Assembly: GCF_002743375.1 (NCBI RefSeq)
Contig: NZ_PDZC01000003.1
Coordinates: forward strand, 1-64,000
DNA length: 64,000 bases
Reading direction: 5' to 3'
From: Sporosarcina sp. P34
GTDB taxonomy: Bacteria > Bacillota > Bacilli > Bacillales_A > Planococcaceae
Part shown: in pieces, positions 52,319-61,524 of the stretch
How positions within the stretch are numbered: the first letter of the stretch is position 1
How the letters are laid out: each line of letters opens with the position of its first letter
Made by a program: the position numbers and the translations under genes
Notes under the pieces: generated by a model
What the model saw: only the letters and a program-made list of their open reading frames with translations
Told to the model about the DNA's origin: nothing
Databases searched by the model: none

Positions 52319-53335
52319 TTGATAAGAGAACAGGCAAAACGTTTTAACGGAATTCCGTTATCGATATTAGACTTAGCAATGATTAATGAAGGAAGTCATG
52401 CAGGACAGTCATTTAAGAATAGTGTAGATCTTGCACAGCATGCAGAAGAGTGGGGGTTCAATCGCTACTGGCTGGCGGAGCATCATAATATGCCGGGTGT
52501 TGCGAGTTCCGCGACATCTATCATCATTGGACATGTAGCGCAGATGACAAAGGATATTCGAGTGGGTTCTGGCGGTGTCATGCTGCCAAACCACGCGCCG
52601 CTAGTTATTGCGGAACAGTTCGGTACTCTCGATGCTATGTATCCAGGTCGTATTGACTTAGGGCTAGGCCGTGCACCGGGAAGTGACCAGGCGACAGCGT
52701 ATGCACTTCGCCGAACATTACAAAGCGGTGGAGAAGACTTCCCACAACAACTAGAAGAATTACGTATGTATTTTGCGGGCAATCCGACTGATCGCGTTCG
52801 AGCATTTCCTGGAGCGGGCCAGAACATTCCGATTTGGTTGCTTGGTTCAAGCGGCTTTAGTGCGCAATTATCTGCGGAACTCGGCTTACCGTTTTCGTTT
52901 GCCAGTCATTTTGCACCGCAGTTTATGATGCAGGCACTGCAAATTTACCATCAAAATTTCCGACCGTCGAAAGATCTTCAGAAGCCCTATGTAATGATGG
53001 GCGTTAATTTAATTGCAGCGGATACAGATGAAAAGGCACAATACGTGGCTACATCAATGCAGCAGCAGTTTCTAAATATCCGACAAGGTAAGATGACGCA
53101 ATTTACGCCTCCAATTGAAGATATTCATGCGACATGGTCACCATTTGAGCAAGAAGCGGTTGCACAGCAAAGCCAAGCACCGTCTGTCATTATTGGTAGT
53201 CCGGAAACTGTGAAGCGGGAGCTGGAAGAGTTCGTGGAAATGACGAAAGCGGATGAGCTGATTATCAGTTCAGGAATCTTCGATCACAAAGAACGACTTC
53301 GCTCATATGAAATCCTAAGTGAAATAATGAAGTAA
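52319..53335 (+). CDS. Luciferase-like (LLM class) flavin-dependent oxidoreductase
   Basis: A 338-residue TIM-barrel FMN-dependent monooxygenase-like protein of the MsnO8/YwcH type: [12 protein letters not shown] at the N-terminus, [54 protein letters not shown] and [13 protein letters not shown]. The start is TTG with AAGGAG eight bases upstream; the GTG at 52310 overlaps that RBS. The substrate is unknown. Pairing with a redox-type HxlR regulator suggests induction by oxidative or electrophile stress. Confidence 0.88.
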   Translation: MIREQAKRFNGIPLSILDLAMINEGSHAGQSFKNSVDLAQHAEEWGFNRYWLAEHHNMPGVASSATSIIIGHVAQMTKDIRVGSGGVMLPNHAPLVIAEQFGTLDAMYPGRIDLGLGRAPGSDQATAYALRRTLQSGGEDFPQQLEELRMYFAGNPTDRVRAFPGAGQNIPIWLLGSSGFSAQLSAELGLPFSFASHFAPQFMMQALQIYHQNFRPSKDLQKPYVMMGVNLIAADTDEKAQYVATSMQQQFLNIRQGKMTQFTPPIEDIHATWSPFEQEAVAQQSQAPSVIIGSPETVKRELEEFVEMTKADELIISSGIFDHKERLRSYEILSEIMK

Positions 53336-53340
53336 AAGAA

Positions 53341-53388
53341 AAAGCATCCGCCTTGCAGGAAGAAACTGCTTGGCGGATGTTTTTTTTA
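53341..53388. terminator. Bidirectional terminator between the LLM gene and pepF
   Basis: GCATCCGCC and GGCGGATG form the stem (53344-53379), followed by eight T residues; A residues precede it. Confidence 0.88.
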
Positions 53389-55197
53389 CTATGCGTCAAT
53401 CTCTTCAGTCAGTTTCTCAATTTCATCAATTAATTCACCAATATAGGAGATCGTATCGCGCAACGGTTTGTCTGTTGTGATATCGATTCCTGCCATTTTC
53501 GCGAGATCAGCTGGTTTTTTTGAACCGCCTGCACGTAGAGTATTGAGCCAATCTTCAACAGCTGGGTCTCCTTCGATCAATACGCGTTTGGCCATTTCAG
53601 TAGAAATGGTCAATCCAGCACTATAAGTGTATGGATATAAGCCCATGTAATAGTGTGGTTGACGCATCCAAGTCAATTCTGCTCCATCATTCATCTTCAC
53701 GCTATCACCCCAGAATTCTTCGAGTACACCGCGCTTCAAATCGTTTAAAATAGTCGCATTGACATGGCCACCTGCATCCACTCGTTCGTACACTTTGCGC
53801 TGGAACGCTGCTTCAAGTAAATGTGTCACGAAGTTATGATAATACGTTCGTGCGACAATGGAAGATAGTACCCATCGCTTAAATTTCGGGTCAGCGGAAT
53901 TTTTCAATAAGTGATTGGCCATCAGCATCTCATTCATCGTAGAAGGCGCTTCAATGAAGTACAGTGATGATTCCGAATTGAACAGGTTTTGTGCCTCATG
54001 GGCATAGTTGAAATGACCAGCATGACCTAATTCATGCGCTAAGACAAAGACATCTTCCATGCTACCTGTCCAAGAAATTAAGATAAATGAGCCTTGACCA
54101 TAAGGGCTTGCACAAAATGCACCTGTTGATTTACCTTCATTTTGAGCGAAATCAATCCAGCGTTCTGAATAGGCGCGGTTCACCATATCAAGATAGTGAT
54201 CGCCCATAACAGCAAGCGCATCCTTCATATATTTCTTCGACTCCTCCACAGTAATGGAAGGTTCATATAACGGATCGATTGGCATTTTTAAGTCTGCAAA
54301 CGTCATTTCGTCAAGACTATATATTTTCTGAAGAAGTTTCGCGTACTTTCTCATATGGGGTGCGAGTTCTTCCGTAATTACATCGATTTGGCGATTGTAC
54401 ATAGAACGAGCCACATCTTGTTCCATCAATAAATAGTCGATAACGGAGTCATACCCACGTAAATTAGATATTGTTTTCTCCATCTGTACATGCATGTCAT
54501 ATGTTTTGGCAGTTGTGTGTTGATATTTCCGCAACGTATCGCTGAAAGTTTGAAACGCTGCACGTCTTACCGATGTTTTAGGTTCAGACTCCCATTTCCC
54601 TTCAAATGAAACATAGCTCAGTGGATAGGTTTTTCCATCTACAGTGAAGTCAGGGAAGTCGATGTCTGCCATTTTCGTTGTATTATACATCGAATAGGGT
54701 GCTTGGAAAGAAGCAGAGAATGCAGCGAGTGTCTTCTCCACTTCAGGGTGTAATTGATGCGGTTTTTCCCGAATGATTTTATCGAATACGGTGGCATATT
54801 CCTTAGATTGTTTACTTGCTTGTTGTAAAGTCTCCTCGGAAAGCGCAGTCAATTCACTCATCATGAAAGAAGTTTGACTACCGATTTTGGCAGCGATTGA
54901 ACCAAATCTACTCTCTCTCATTTGGGCAGCATCATTTGTTAAATCAACACTTGCGGTCAGCTCAGCATAACTGGCGATCTTGACAAGTTTCTCTTGTAAG
55001 TTGCGATAAGCATCCAAGGCTTGAATAGCTGAAGTTGAATCTATGATCGTACCTTTATAGTTTTTCAGAAAAGCAGTTGCTTCCGTTTCAGTATCTTTTA
55101 CTGCTTTCTCGTAGTCTTGTTCATTTTCAAATAAGGTTTGTAAATTCCAAGTTTCTTGTTCGTTCACTTGTGCACGTTTAGGTAAGCTTTTCACCAA
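53389..55197 (-). CDS. pepF: Oligoendopeptidase F (M3 family)
   Basis: Cytosolic zinc peptidase that cleaves peptides of roughly 7-17 residues. The catalytic HELGH is at residues 388-392 in VLAHELGHAGHF, with the downstream Glu ligand in FIEAPSTMNEML. The PepF-specific N-terminal helical domain is full length. It has 602 residues from the TTG at 55197, nine bases after GAAGGAG; the ORF's first TTG lies in that RBS and is rejected. It is a single-gene unit. Confidence 0.93.
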   Translation of the reverse strand: MVKSLPKRAQVNEQETWNLQTLFENEQDYEKAVKDTETEATAFLKNYKGTIIDSTSAIQALDAYRNLQEKLVKIASYAELTASVDLTNDAAQMRESRFGSIAAKIGSQTSFMMSELTALSEETLQQASKQSKEYATVFDKIIREKPHQLHPEVEKTLAAFSASFQAPYSMYNTTKMADIDFPDFTVDGKTYPLSYVSFEGKWESEPKTSVRRAAFQTFSDTLRKYQHTTAKTYDMHVQMEKTISNLRGYDSVIDYLLMEQDVARSMYNRQIDVITEELAPHMRKYAKLLQKIYSLDEMTFADLKMPIDPLYEPSITVEESKKYMKDALAVMGDHYLDMVNRAYSERWIDFAQNEGKSTGAFCASPYGQGSFILISWTGSMEDVFVLAHELGHAGHFNYAHEAQNLFNSESSLYFIEAPSTMNEMLMANHLLKNSADPKFKRWVLSSIVARTYYHNFVTHLLEAAFQRKVYERVDAGGHVNATILNDLKRGVLEEFWGDSVKMNDGAELTWMRQPHYYMGLYPYTYSAGLTISTEMAKRVLIEGDPAVEDWLNTLRAGGSKKPADLAKMAGIDITTDKPLRDTISYIGELIDEIEKLTEEIDA

Positions 55198-55276
55198 TGT
55201 GAATCTCTCCTTCAAATCAATTATTCGGTTGTCGAATTAACTAATAGTATAATACAATGAATGTTTACAGTACAAA

Positions 55277-55729
55277 TTATGGTTTATTGGAAAGTATAAA
55301 TTCCATTAGCCAATCAACCTGTAAGGGACCATTGACAACCTTATAATAAAGACGGTCATTGTGGATTAATATCCCTTCCTCAATCAATATAGTCATACGA
55401 TTTCCTTCTTCATCGTGTAGATCGATTGTGAAGAGTGGTTGGTCGTCAAACAATTGTAATGTATCCGGTTCCACCTGCTCATAATCATATGCTTGGAGAA
55501 ATTGAAGTAGGCGGTCAACTTCTTCAACTTGGTCCACTCGCCACGTAACGGCTTGCTGGTTTTGCAGACCAGGTTGCCGGAAAGTAATGAATGAATAAGG
55601 AGATAAACCGTTCAGTTGTTGTTCTTGCAATCGCTCAAAGGGATGGGAGGCAGCTTCGTCGATTGTCTGAATCATGACATAAAATCCTCCAGCCACTAAT
55701 AATGCCAAGATAACTCCACGTATCTTCAT
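55277..55729 (-). CDS. Hypothetical protein with N-terminal membrane anchor
   Basis: I do not recognise this family. The 150-residue product has one N-terminal hydrophobic segment (about 5-20) and a soluble outside domain with alternating strands: SFITFRQPG, AVTWRVDQVEEVDRLLQFLQAY, LFTIDLHDEEGNRMTILIEEG and HNDRLYYKVV. The start ATG at 55729 follows AAGGAGGGGG. It lies upstream of pepF on the same strand, 79 bp away with no terminator seen, so co-transcription is possible. Confidence 0.68.
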   Translation of the reverse strand: MKIRGVILALLVAGGFYVMIQTIDEAASHPFERLQEQQLNGLSPYSFITFRQPGLQNQQAVTWRVDQVEEVDRLLQFLQAYDYEQVEPDTLQLFDDQPLFTIDLHDEEGNRMTILIEEGILIHNDRLYYKVVNGPLQVDWLMEFILSNKP

Positions 55730-55896
55730 ACTATCCCCCTCCTTCCATAAAATTTTGGTTCTCACTAGTATATGAAGGTAATCAGGAAGATACGCATATA
55801 ACTATCCATACTATGAATGATATTTTGTTTTAATTCGATATTTTAATATTCAGAATGTATAATAGAGGGTATTCATCTGAAAAGGAGACGATCAAT

Positions 55897-56376
55897 ATGA
55901 AAGAATATGTGACGCATGCAATTCAGGATAATTATGCGGATGACTTTTCATGGTGTTATGGTTGCGGACGGCTCAACGAGGAAGGGAACCATTTCCGAAC
56001 GGGTTGGGAAGGAGAGCAAACTGTTACGTATTCATTGCCTCCTGAAAAATATACGGCAATTCCGGGATTTGTGTATGGTGGATTTCTAGCTTCATTTATG
56101 GATTGCCACGGCACAGGATCTTGTGCACTTGCCCTACATCGAAAGAACGGTCATGAACCTAGTGACGGGACTGTACCGCCGCGCTTCGTGACTGCTTCTT
56201 TGCAGATTACCTACAGTAAACCGACTCCGCAAGGAAAAGTATTAAAAGCGATTGGAAACGTTACGGAAATTCATCCAAAGAAGTGGAAAGTAGCTGTAGA
56301 AATTTACGCTGAGGATGAATTATGTGCTTCTGGCGAAGTAATTGGAGTTGTAATGCCTACTACATTCACGAAGTAA
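55897..56376 (+). CDS. PaaI-like hotdog-fold thioesterase
   Basis: A 159-residue hotdog protein: WCYGCGRLNEEGNHFR, the central-helix segment IPGFVYGGFLASFMDCHGT, and strands FVTASLQITYSKPTPQGKVL and KWKVAVEIYAEDELCASGEVIG. These are typical of acyl-CoA thioesterases of the PaaI/4HBT group. The CYGCG cluster near residue 20 is common in a subset. The substrate is unknown. AAAGGAGACG precedes the ATG at 55897; an upstream ATG at 55855 has no RBS. It may be co-transcribed with the MFS gene 33 bases on. Confidence 0.82.
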   Translation: MKEYVTHAIQDNYADDFSWCYGCGRLNEEGNHFRTGWEGEQTVTYSLPPEKYTAIPGFVYGGFLASFMDCHGTGSCALALHRKNGHEPSDGTVPPRFVTASLQITYSKPTPQGKVLKAIGNVTEIHPKKWKVAVEIYAEDELCASGEVIGVVMPTTFTK

Positions 56377-56409
56377 AATAGACAACTAGATGAGGTGTGA
56401 ATAGACAGA

Positions 56410-57621
56410 ATGAGTAAATCTTCACAAACTGCCGTAGCGAATCCGGTATTTCCTATCATGATTGCAATTGCAGTCTGTCATTTATTTAACGACACGCTAC
56501 AGGCAGTGATTCCAGCTATGTTGCCGATTCTGGAAAAAGAATATCAATTTAGTTATAAACAATTAGGATATATTGTTTTTGCTCTAAATATCGTAGCTTC
56601 TCTACTTCAACCAGTTGTAGGATATTTAAGTGATCGCAAACCCAAGCCGTTTGCGTTGCCGATTGGCATGACATGTTCTTTAATTGGAATGGTGGGGCTA
56701 GCATTAGCACCAAGCTATTGGCTGATCATTGTATCTGTTATGTTGCTAGGATTAGGGTCAGCGATTTTTCATCCTGAAGGTTCTCGCGTGTCATTTTTGG
56801 CGGCGGGAAACAAGCGTGGACTTTCGCAGTCTATCTATCAAGTAGGAGGTAACTCGGGACAAGCCCTCGCACCTTTGATCAGCGCTTTCGTCCTCGTTCC
56901 TCTCGGCCAAATAGGAGCAGCTGTTTTTGTATTAGTAGCTGCTGCTGGTATTGTTTTATTAACCCGAATCTCGATCTGGTACAAGAAACAGCTGAATGAA
57001 GAGCGTTTAGGCACGCGAAAGAAAGTATTATTAACGACATTGGAAAGTTTGTCAAAAAGACAAATCACCCTCGCGCTAACTTTATTAATGATTATTATTT
57101 TCGCGCGTTCATTCTATGTGACGAATATTACGAGCTTCTATATTTTCTATTTGATTGAATACTATGGCATGACGATTCAGCATGGTCAGTTGTACATTTT
57201 CTTATTCTTGGCTCTGGGTGCTGTTGGGACGTTTTTCGGTGGACCCATGGCAGACAGAATAGGACGAAAAAAAGTGATTGTCTTATCGCTTATTGTGCCT
57301 TTACCACTTAGTTTGTTGCTGCCGTATGCACCTGTACCTGGAATCATTTTATTATTGTTCACGATCGGATTCTTTATTATGCTTAGTTTTTCCGTCACGG
57401 TGATCTATGCCCAAGAACTCATACCTTCCAAAATTGGTACAATGGCGGGACTAACTGTAGGATTAGCGTTCGGAATGGGGGCAATCGGTGCTGTTGCCAT
57501 CGGAACACTTATCGACTCGATCGGTATTTATCAAACGATGATCATCACGTCATTTTTGCCGTTCATTGGTCTAGTTGGATTAGCTTTACCTAGTGATCAA
57601 AAGATTACATCAGCTACATAA
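56410..57621 (+). CDS. MFS transporter, fosmidomycin-resistance (Fsr) type
   Basis: A 403-residue 12-helix exporter. The first helix IAIAVCHLFNDTLQAVIPAM, the loop VGYLSDRKPKPF, and GLGSAIFHPEGSRVSFLAAG match the Fsr family, as do QSIYQVGGNSGQALAPL and GPMADRIGRKKVI in the second half. Fsr proteins export fosmidomycin and other small compounds; the natural substrate here is unknown. GATGAGGTG precedes the ATG. cysK follows after 42 bases. Confidence 0.85.
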   Translation: MSKSSQTAVANPVFPIMIAIAVCHLFNDTLQAVIPAMLPILEKEYQFSYKQLGYIVFALNIVASLLQPVVGYLSDRKPKPFALPIGMTCSLIGMVGLALAPSYWLIIVSVMLLGLGSAIFHPEGSRVSFLAAGNKRGLSQSIYQVGGNSGQALAPLISAFVLVPLGQIGAAVFVLVAAAGIVLLTRISIWYKKQLNEERLGTRKKVLLTTLESLSKRQITLALTLLMIIIFARSFYVTNITSFYIFYLIEYYGMTIQHGQLYIFLFLALGAVGTFFGGPMADRIGRKKVIVLSLIVPLPLSLLLPYAPVPGIILLLFTIGFFIMLSFSVTVIYAQELIPSKIGTMAGLTVGLAFGMGAIGAVAIGTLIDSIGIYQTMIITSFLPFIGLVGLALPSDQKITSAT

Positions 57622-57663
57622 TCAGATTATTAGTGTTATCATCATGAAGAGAAGGTGTACAGA

Positions 57664-58590
57664 ATGAAAATAGTCAATAATATGGCGGAATTAATCGGAG
57701 AGACTCCGCTTGTAAAAGTACGAACGCTCGGCGAAACTACTGGCGCTGAGGTGTATGTGAAATTGGAGTATTTCAATCCAAGCCGTAGTGTAAAAGATCG
57801 CGCGGCTTATCAAATGCTTGTAGAAGCCGAGAAAACGGGGGTACTGAAACCCGGTGCCACGATTATTGAGCCGACGTCAGGAAACACGGGAATTGGCTTG
57901 GCAATGAATGCTGCAGCAAAAGGATACCCAGCGATTTTTGTTATGCCGGATAACTCTACGATTGAACGTATTAACTTAATGAAAGCCTATGGAGCGAAGG
58001 TTGTATTGACACCTAGCTCAGAGCGTATGCCAGGTGCGATCTCTAAAGCAAATGAAATTTCAGAGTCCATTGAGAATAGCTTTATTCCGATGCAGTTTGA
58101 AAATGAAGCGAACCCTGATAGTCATCGCCATACGACGGCTGTTGAAATTATAGAAGCCATTCAATCCATCAATCGTAAATTAACTGCATTTGTCTGTACT
58201 TCAGGAACAGGTGGTACGGTAACAGGAACAGGTGAATCATTAAAAGAGCATGACCCAGCTATTACAGTTCATGTGGTTGAACCAGCAGGGTCACCGGTAT
58301 TATCAGGTGGCAAACCAGGCAAACATAAACTGGTAGGGACCAGTCCTGGATTTATTCCAACTGTTTTAAATACCCATGTCTACGATGAGATTTTCCGTAT
58401 TGAAGATGACGACGCATACACAACCGTCAGGCAATTCGCAAGACAAGAAGGAGTTTTGCTCGGGCCGTCAGGTGGCGCATCACTGTATGCAGCATTGCAA
58501 GTGGCGAAACGTTTAACTCCTGAAGATACAGTCGTTTGTATTGCGCCTGATTCTGGTGAAAGATATTTATCAAGTGATTTATTTCAATAA
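57664..58590 (+). CDS. cysK: Cysteine synthase (O-acetylserine sulfhydrylase)
   Basis: PLP enzyme forming cysteine from O-acetylserine and sulfide. PLP-lysine K44 lies in NPSRSVKDRAAY, the substrate loop is EPTSGNTGIGLAM, the phosphate cup is TSGTGGTVTGTGE, and PDSGERYLS closes the protein. It has 308 residues from the ATG at 57664 behind GAAGGTG. A second O-acetylserine-type enzyme or cystathionine synthase role cannot be excluded. Its position before a sulfonate-type importer suggests a sulfur-supply neighbourhood. Confidence 0.93.
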   Translation: MKIVNNMAELIGETPLVKVRTLGETTGAEVYVKLEYFNPSRSVKDRAAYQMLVEAEKTGVLKPGATIIEPTSGNTGIGLAMNAAAKGYPAIFVMPDNSTIERINLMKAYGAKVVLTPSSERMPGAISKANEISESIENSFIPMQFENEANPDSHRHTTAVEIIEAIQSINRKLTAFVCTSGTGGTVTGTGESLKEHDPAITVHVVEPAGSPVLSGGKPGKHKLVGTSPGFIPTVLNTHVYDEIFRIEDDDAYTTVRQFARQEGVLLGPSGGASLYAALQVAKRLTPEDTVVCIAPDSGERYLSSDLFQ

Positions 58591-58601
58591 TACTGACAAG
58601 C

Positions 58602-58634
58602 AAAACCTCTTCCCACGTTGGGTAGAGGTTTTTT
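58602..58634 (+). terminator. Terminator of cysK
   Basis: AACCTCTTCCCA and TGGGTAGAGGTT pair with a short loop and lead into TTTTTT. Confidence 0.9.
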
Positions 58635-58730
58635 AGCGTAGAATTTCGGAATAAAAATGATAGAAAGCTATTACCTATAGCATGTAATCTCATGTTCTTA
58701 AATAGATTGAAAAAATAATCAGAAATCCTA

Positions 58731-58795
58731 TTGACAAAACCTACGTAAATGGTAGATTATATATATACAAAACATATAAAGTTAGTAGGAATTAA
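58731..58795 (+). promoter_or_regulatory. Promoter region of the sulfonate-type transporter operon
   Basis: TTGACA (58731-58736) with a 16-bp spacer and TAGATT (58753-58758) is a candidate promoter. AATCCTA just upstream of the -35 and TAGGAATT at about 58785 form a distant inverted pair, possibly part of a sulfur-responsive operator; this part is weak. Confidence 0.4.
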
Positions 58796-58835
58796 AACCG
58801 AAGTGACAAAAAAGTATTTATGAGGGGGAATCAAC

Positions 58836-59678
58836 ATGTATTTGAAAATTGAAGGCATTGAAAAGAGCTTTCCCCACAAAGAAAAGGGAACGGTCAAAGT
58901 ACTAGATCACATCAACCTTGATATAGAAAAAGGACAGTTTGTTTCTATAGTAGGTCCGTCAGGTTGCGGAAAGTCCACTATGTTGTATTTGATTGCAGGA
59001 CTCGAAAAAGCTGAACAAGGGAAAATTAGTATTAACGGAAAAGAAGTAAAAGGGTCGGGATCAGATCGAGTGGTCGTTTTCCAAGAAGCGGGGTTATTTC
59101 CCTGGCTGACAGTACTCGATAACGTTACATACGGTTTACTATTGAAGAAGATGTCGAAGAAAGAAGCGGAACAAAAAGCGATTGAAATGTTGAAAATGGT
59201 CCACTTGGGGAATTACATTGATTCCTATCCGCATGAATTGTCAGGGGGAATGAAGCAACGCGTATCCATCGCGCGTGCGCTTGTCATGGAGCCGGATATC
59301 CTATTAATGGATGAACCATTCGCGGCATTGGATGAACAAACGCGTATGGTACTTCATAAAGAGTTATTGGATATTTGGAGAAAAACGAAAGTAACTGTCC
59401 TCTTCATTACACATAATATTCGCGAAGCGGTATTACTTTCGCAAAAGATTGTCGTGTTTGCGACACGTCCTGGGAAAATTAAGGCGACCTTCAAATCTAA
59501 TGATACAAAAGATGGCGTCATGCCGAATGACGTGACGTTGCAACTCGAAAAGCAGATTTTGGCTGAACTTCAAGAAGAAATAGAGAAAGTGTTGAAGGAG
59601 GAGATGGGCGATGACTACAGCTTTAAGACGAATAGTGTTTCTCGGGATACTAGTGGCGATATGGGAAGTCACATCTAG
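58836..59678 (+). CDS. ssuB: ABC transporter ATP-binding protein, SsuB/TauB type
   Basis: Energises the adjacent permease for import of aliphatic sulfonates, taurine or a similar anion. Walker A GPSGCGKST, Q-loop VVFQEAGLFPW, signature LSGGMKQRVSIARAL and Walker B ILLMDEPFAALDEQ are all present, with the EAVLLSQKI end typical of the Ssu/Tau/Nrt group. It has 280 residues. Its 3' end overlaps ssuC by 68 bases, with the last 22 residues (after EEMGDDY) looking non-conserved. GAGGGGGAA precedes the ATG. Confidence 0.9.
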   Translation: MYLKIEGIEKSFPHKEKGTVKVLDHINLDIEKGQFVSIVGPSGCGKSTMLYLIAGLEKAEQGKISINGKEVKGSGSDRVVVFQEAGLFPWLTVLDNVTYGLLLKKMSKKEAEQKAIEMLKMVHLGNYIDSYPHELSGGMKQRVSIARALVMEPDILLMDEPFAALDEQTRMVLHKELLDIWRKTKVTVLFITHNIREAVLLSQKIVVFATRPGKIKATFKSNDTKDGVMPNDVTLQLEKQILAELQEEIEKVLKEEMGDDYSFKTNSVSRDTSGDMGSHI

Positions 59679-60366
59679 GCTATCGGATTTACCCGATTTT
59701 ATGTTTCCGAGTTTCACACAAGTCATGTCGACTTTGATTTCTGGACTCATCTCCGGTCAAATCCTCATTGCAATCGGTGCAAGCCTTAGCAGATTGTTAA
59801 TTGGATTCACGATTGCTTCTGTACTTGGACTGGTACTTGGTTATTTGATTTGGCGATATAAAATAGTGGAAGACACACTTGGTTTTCTAGTGACAGCTTT
59901 ACAGTCTATTCCAAGTATTGTCTGGTTTCCACTTGCGATCATCTGGTTCGGTCTCAATGATTTTGCTATTCTATTTATCGTTACATTAGGGGCTACTTGG
60001 ACGATGATCGTTAACGCAACAAGCGGCTTTAAAAACGTACCGGTATTATATCAGCGTGTTGCCAAATCACTAGGATCTAGCGGTTTTCACTTTTTGCGGA
60101 CCGTGATCTTGCCAGCGTCCGTACCACAATTAATTTCTGGATTACGCATCGCGTGGGCATTCTCATGGCGTGCACTCATGGCAGGGGAATTACTAGGTGC
60201 CGGCGTCGGTCTCGGTCAACTACTAGAATCAGGACGCGCACTTGGTCAAATGGATTTAGTTATTTCTGTCATGATTATCATCGGTGTTATTGGAACGATT
60301 ATGGATAATGTATTATTTTTGCGTTTGGAACGCAGTGTTGAAAGAAAATGGGGAATTCGGGCGTGA
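59611..60366 (+). CDS. ssuC: ABC transporter permease, SsuC/TauC type
   Basis: A 251-residue inner-membrane permease with about six helices. The EAA-type loop that docks the ATPase reads VAKSLGSSGFHFLRTVILPASVPQLI. SIPSIVWFPLAIIWFGLND and AFSWRALMAGELLGAGVGLGQLL are typical of the sulfonate/nitrate/taurine permease family. The ATG follows GGAGGAGATGG inside the end of ssuB, so translation is coupled. Confidence 0.9.
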   Translation: MTTALRRIVFLGILVAIWEVTSRLSDLPDFMFPSFTQVMSTLISGLISGQILIAIGASLSRLLIGFTIASVLGLVLGYLIWRYKIVEDTLGFLVTALQSIPSIVWFPLAIIWFGLNDFAILFIVTLGATWTMIVNATSGFKNVPVLYQRVAKSLGSSGFHFLRTVILPASVPQLISGLRIAWAFSWRALMAGELLGAGVGLGQLLESGRALGQMDLVISVMIIIGVIGTIMDNVLFLRLERSVERKWGIRA

Positions 60367-60393
60367 CACGCTCTAAGAAAAGGGGATTATTAT

Positions 60394-61398
60394 ATGAATA
60401 AGAAACTATTAGGTGTATTGCTTTCTGTATTAGCAATTGTGGGGATTTTGTCGGGATGTGGAAAAACGGAAGTAGACAGCGCGGATAAAAAAGAAGTAAA
60501 GATTGGATATTTCCCGAACTTAACACATATCGCAACAATCGTTGGACTTGAAAATAATTATTTTGCGGAAGAGTTCGGTGAAGACATTAAGATTACGACG
60601 AAGACAGTTAGTAACGGTGGGTTATTCATGGAGGCAATGGCTTCTAATTCGATAGACATCGGAACAGTTGGACCTGGACCTGTAATCAACTATTATGTAA
60701 AAGATCCAAAGTATCATATTGTTTCTGGAGCAGTAAATGGCGGTGCGGTATTAGTAGCCAACGGTAAAAGTGGGATTAATGAATTAGCTGATCTAGACGG
60801 TAAGAGAATTGCAATTCCTGTAATCGGCAGTACGCAAGATGTAATGTTACGTAAAGCGTTGAAAGACGTGGACTTAAAAGCAAAAGCTAACGGAGGAACA
60901 GTTGAGTTTTTCGCATCTGCACCAGCGGATACAGCGACATTATTCATTCAAGATTCTGTTGACGGCGCAGCAACACAAGAACCATGGGGGTATATTTTAC
61001 AAAATCAGGCGAATGGTAAACTGATTCTTGACTGGGAAGACTTTGCTTGGGGTAAAGAATCAACGAACACAGTTGTAGCAACAAGCGATGCATTTTTGAA
61101 AAACGAAAAACTATCAACTGCTTATTTGACAGCTCACGCAAAAGCAGTTCAATTCATTCGTGATGAGCCGGAAAAAGCACAAGAACTAGTAGTGAAGCAT
61201 ATCAAAGATCTGACTGGTAAAGAAATAGCCAGTGATGAATTGGAAGCAGCATTCACACGGATTGAAGTTACAACAGATGTAAATGAGGACGTATTGCAAG
61301 AGATGGCTGATATCAGTCAAGAAGCAGATTATATCCAAACGAATGAAATCGATGGATTGATTGATCTGGAAGCTATTAAAAAAATTACAGCAAACTAA
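60394..61398 (+). CDS. ssuA: ABC transporter substrate-binding lipoprotein, SsuA/TauA type
   Basis: Extracellular binding lipoprotein, 334 residues, with signal peptide and lipobox LSGC (C22). VKIGYFPNLTHIATIVGLEN, SNGGLFMEAMASNSIDIGTVGPGP and the late PADTATLFIQDSVDGAATQEPWG belong to the NMT1/SsuA-like family that binds sulfonates, nitrate or thiamine precursors. The ligand cannot be fixed from sequence; sulfonate is favoured by the linked cysK. It is the third gene of the operon, followed by a terminator. Confidence 0.88.
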   Translation: MNKKLLGVLLSVLAIVGILSGCGKTEVDSADKKEVKIGYFPNLTHIATIVGLENNYFAEEFGEDIKITTKTVSNGGLFMEAMASNSIDIGTVGPGPVINYYVKDPKYHIVSGAVNGGAVLVANGKSGINELADLDGKRIAIPVIGSTQDVMLRKALKDVDLKAKANGGTVEFFASAPADTATLFIQDSVDGAATQEPWGYILQNQANGKLILDWEDFAWGKESTNTVVATSDAFLKNEKLSTAYLTAHAKAVQFIRDEPEKAQELVVKHIKDLTGKEIASDELEAAFTRIEVTTDVNEDVLQEMADISQEADYIQTNEIDGLIDLEAIKKITAN

Positions 61399-61402
61399 TA
61401 CT

Positions 61403-61434
61403 AAACGAGTATCCATTGTGGATGCTCGTTTTTC
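61403..61434 (+). terminator. Terminator of the ssu operon
   Basis: AAACGAGTATCCA and TGGATGCTCGTTT pair (one G-T pair) across TTG and lead into T residues. Confidence 0.88.
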
Positions 61435-61524
61435 TTTTTCCGTATCGTTTGATAAATAGCAATAAAACAGGATATGCTAGAATGTAGGTAGAACATAATT
61501 TCGCTAGTTGAAAGGATGAGGACA

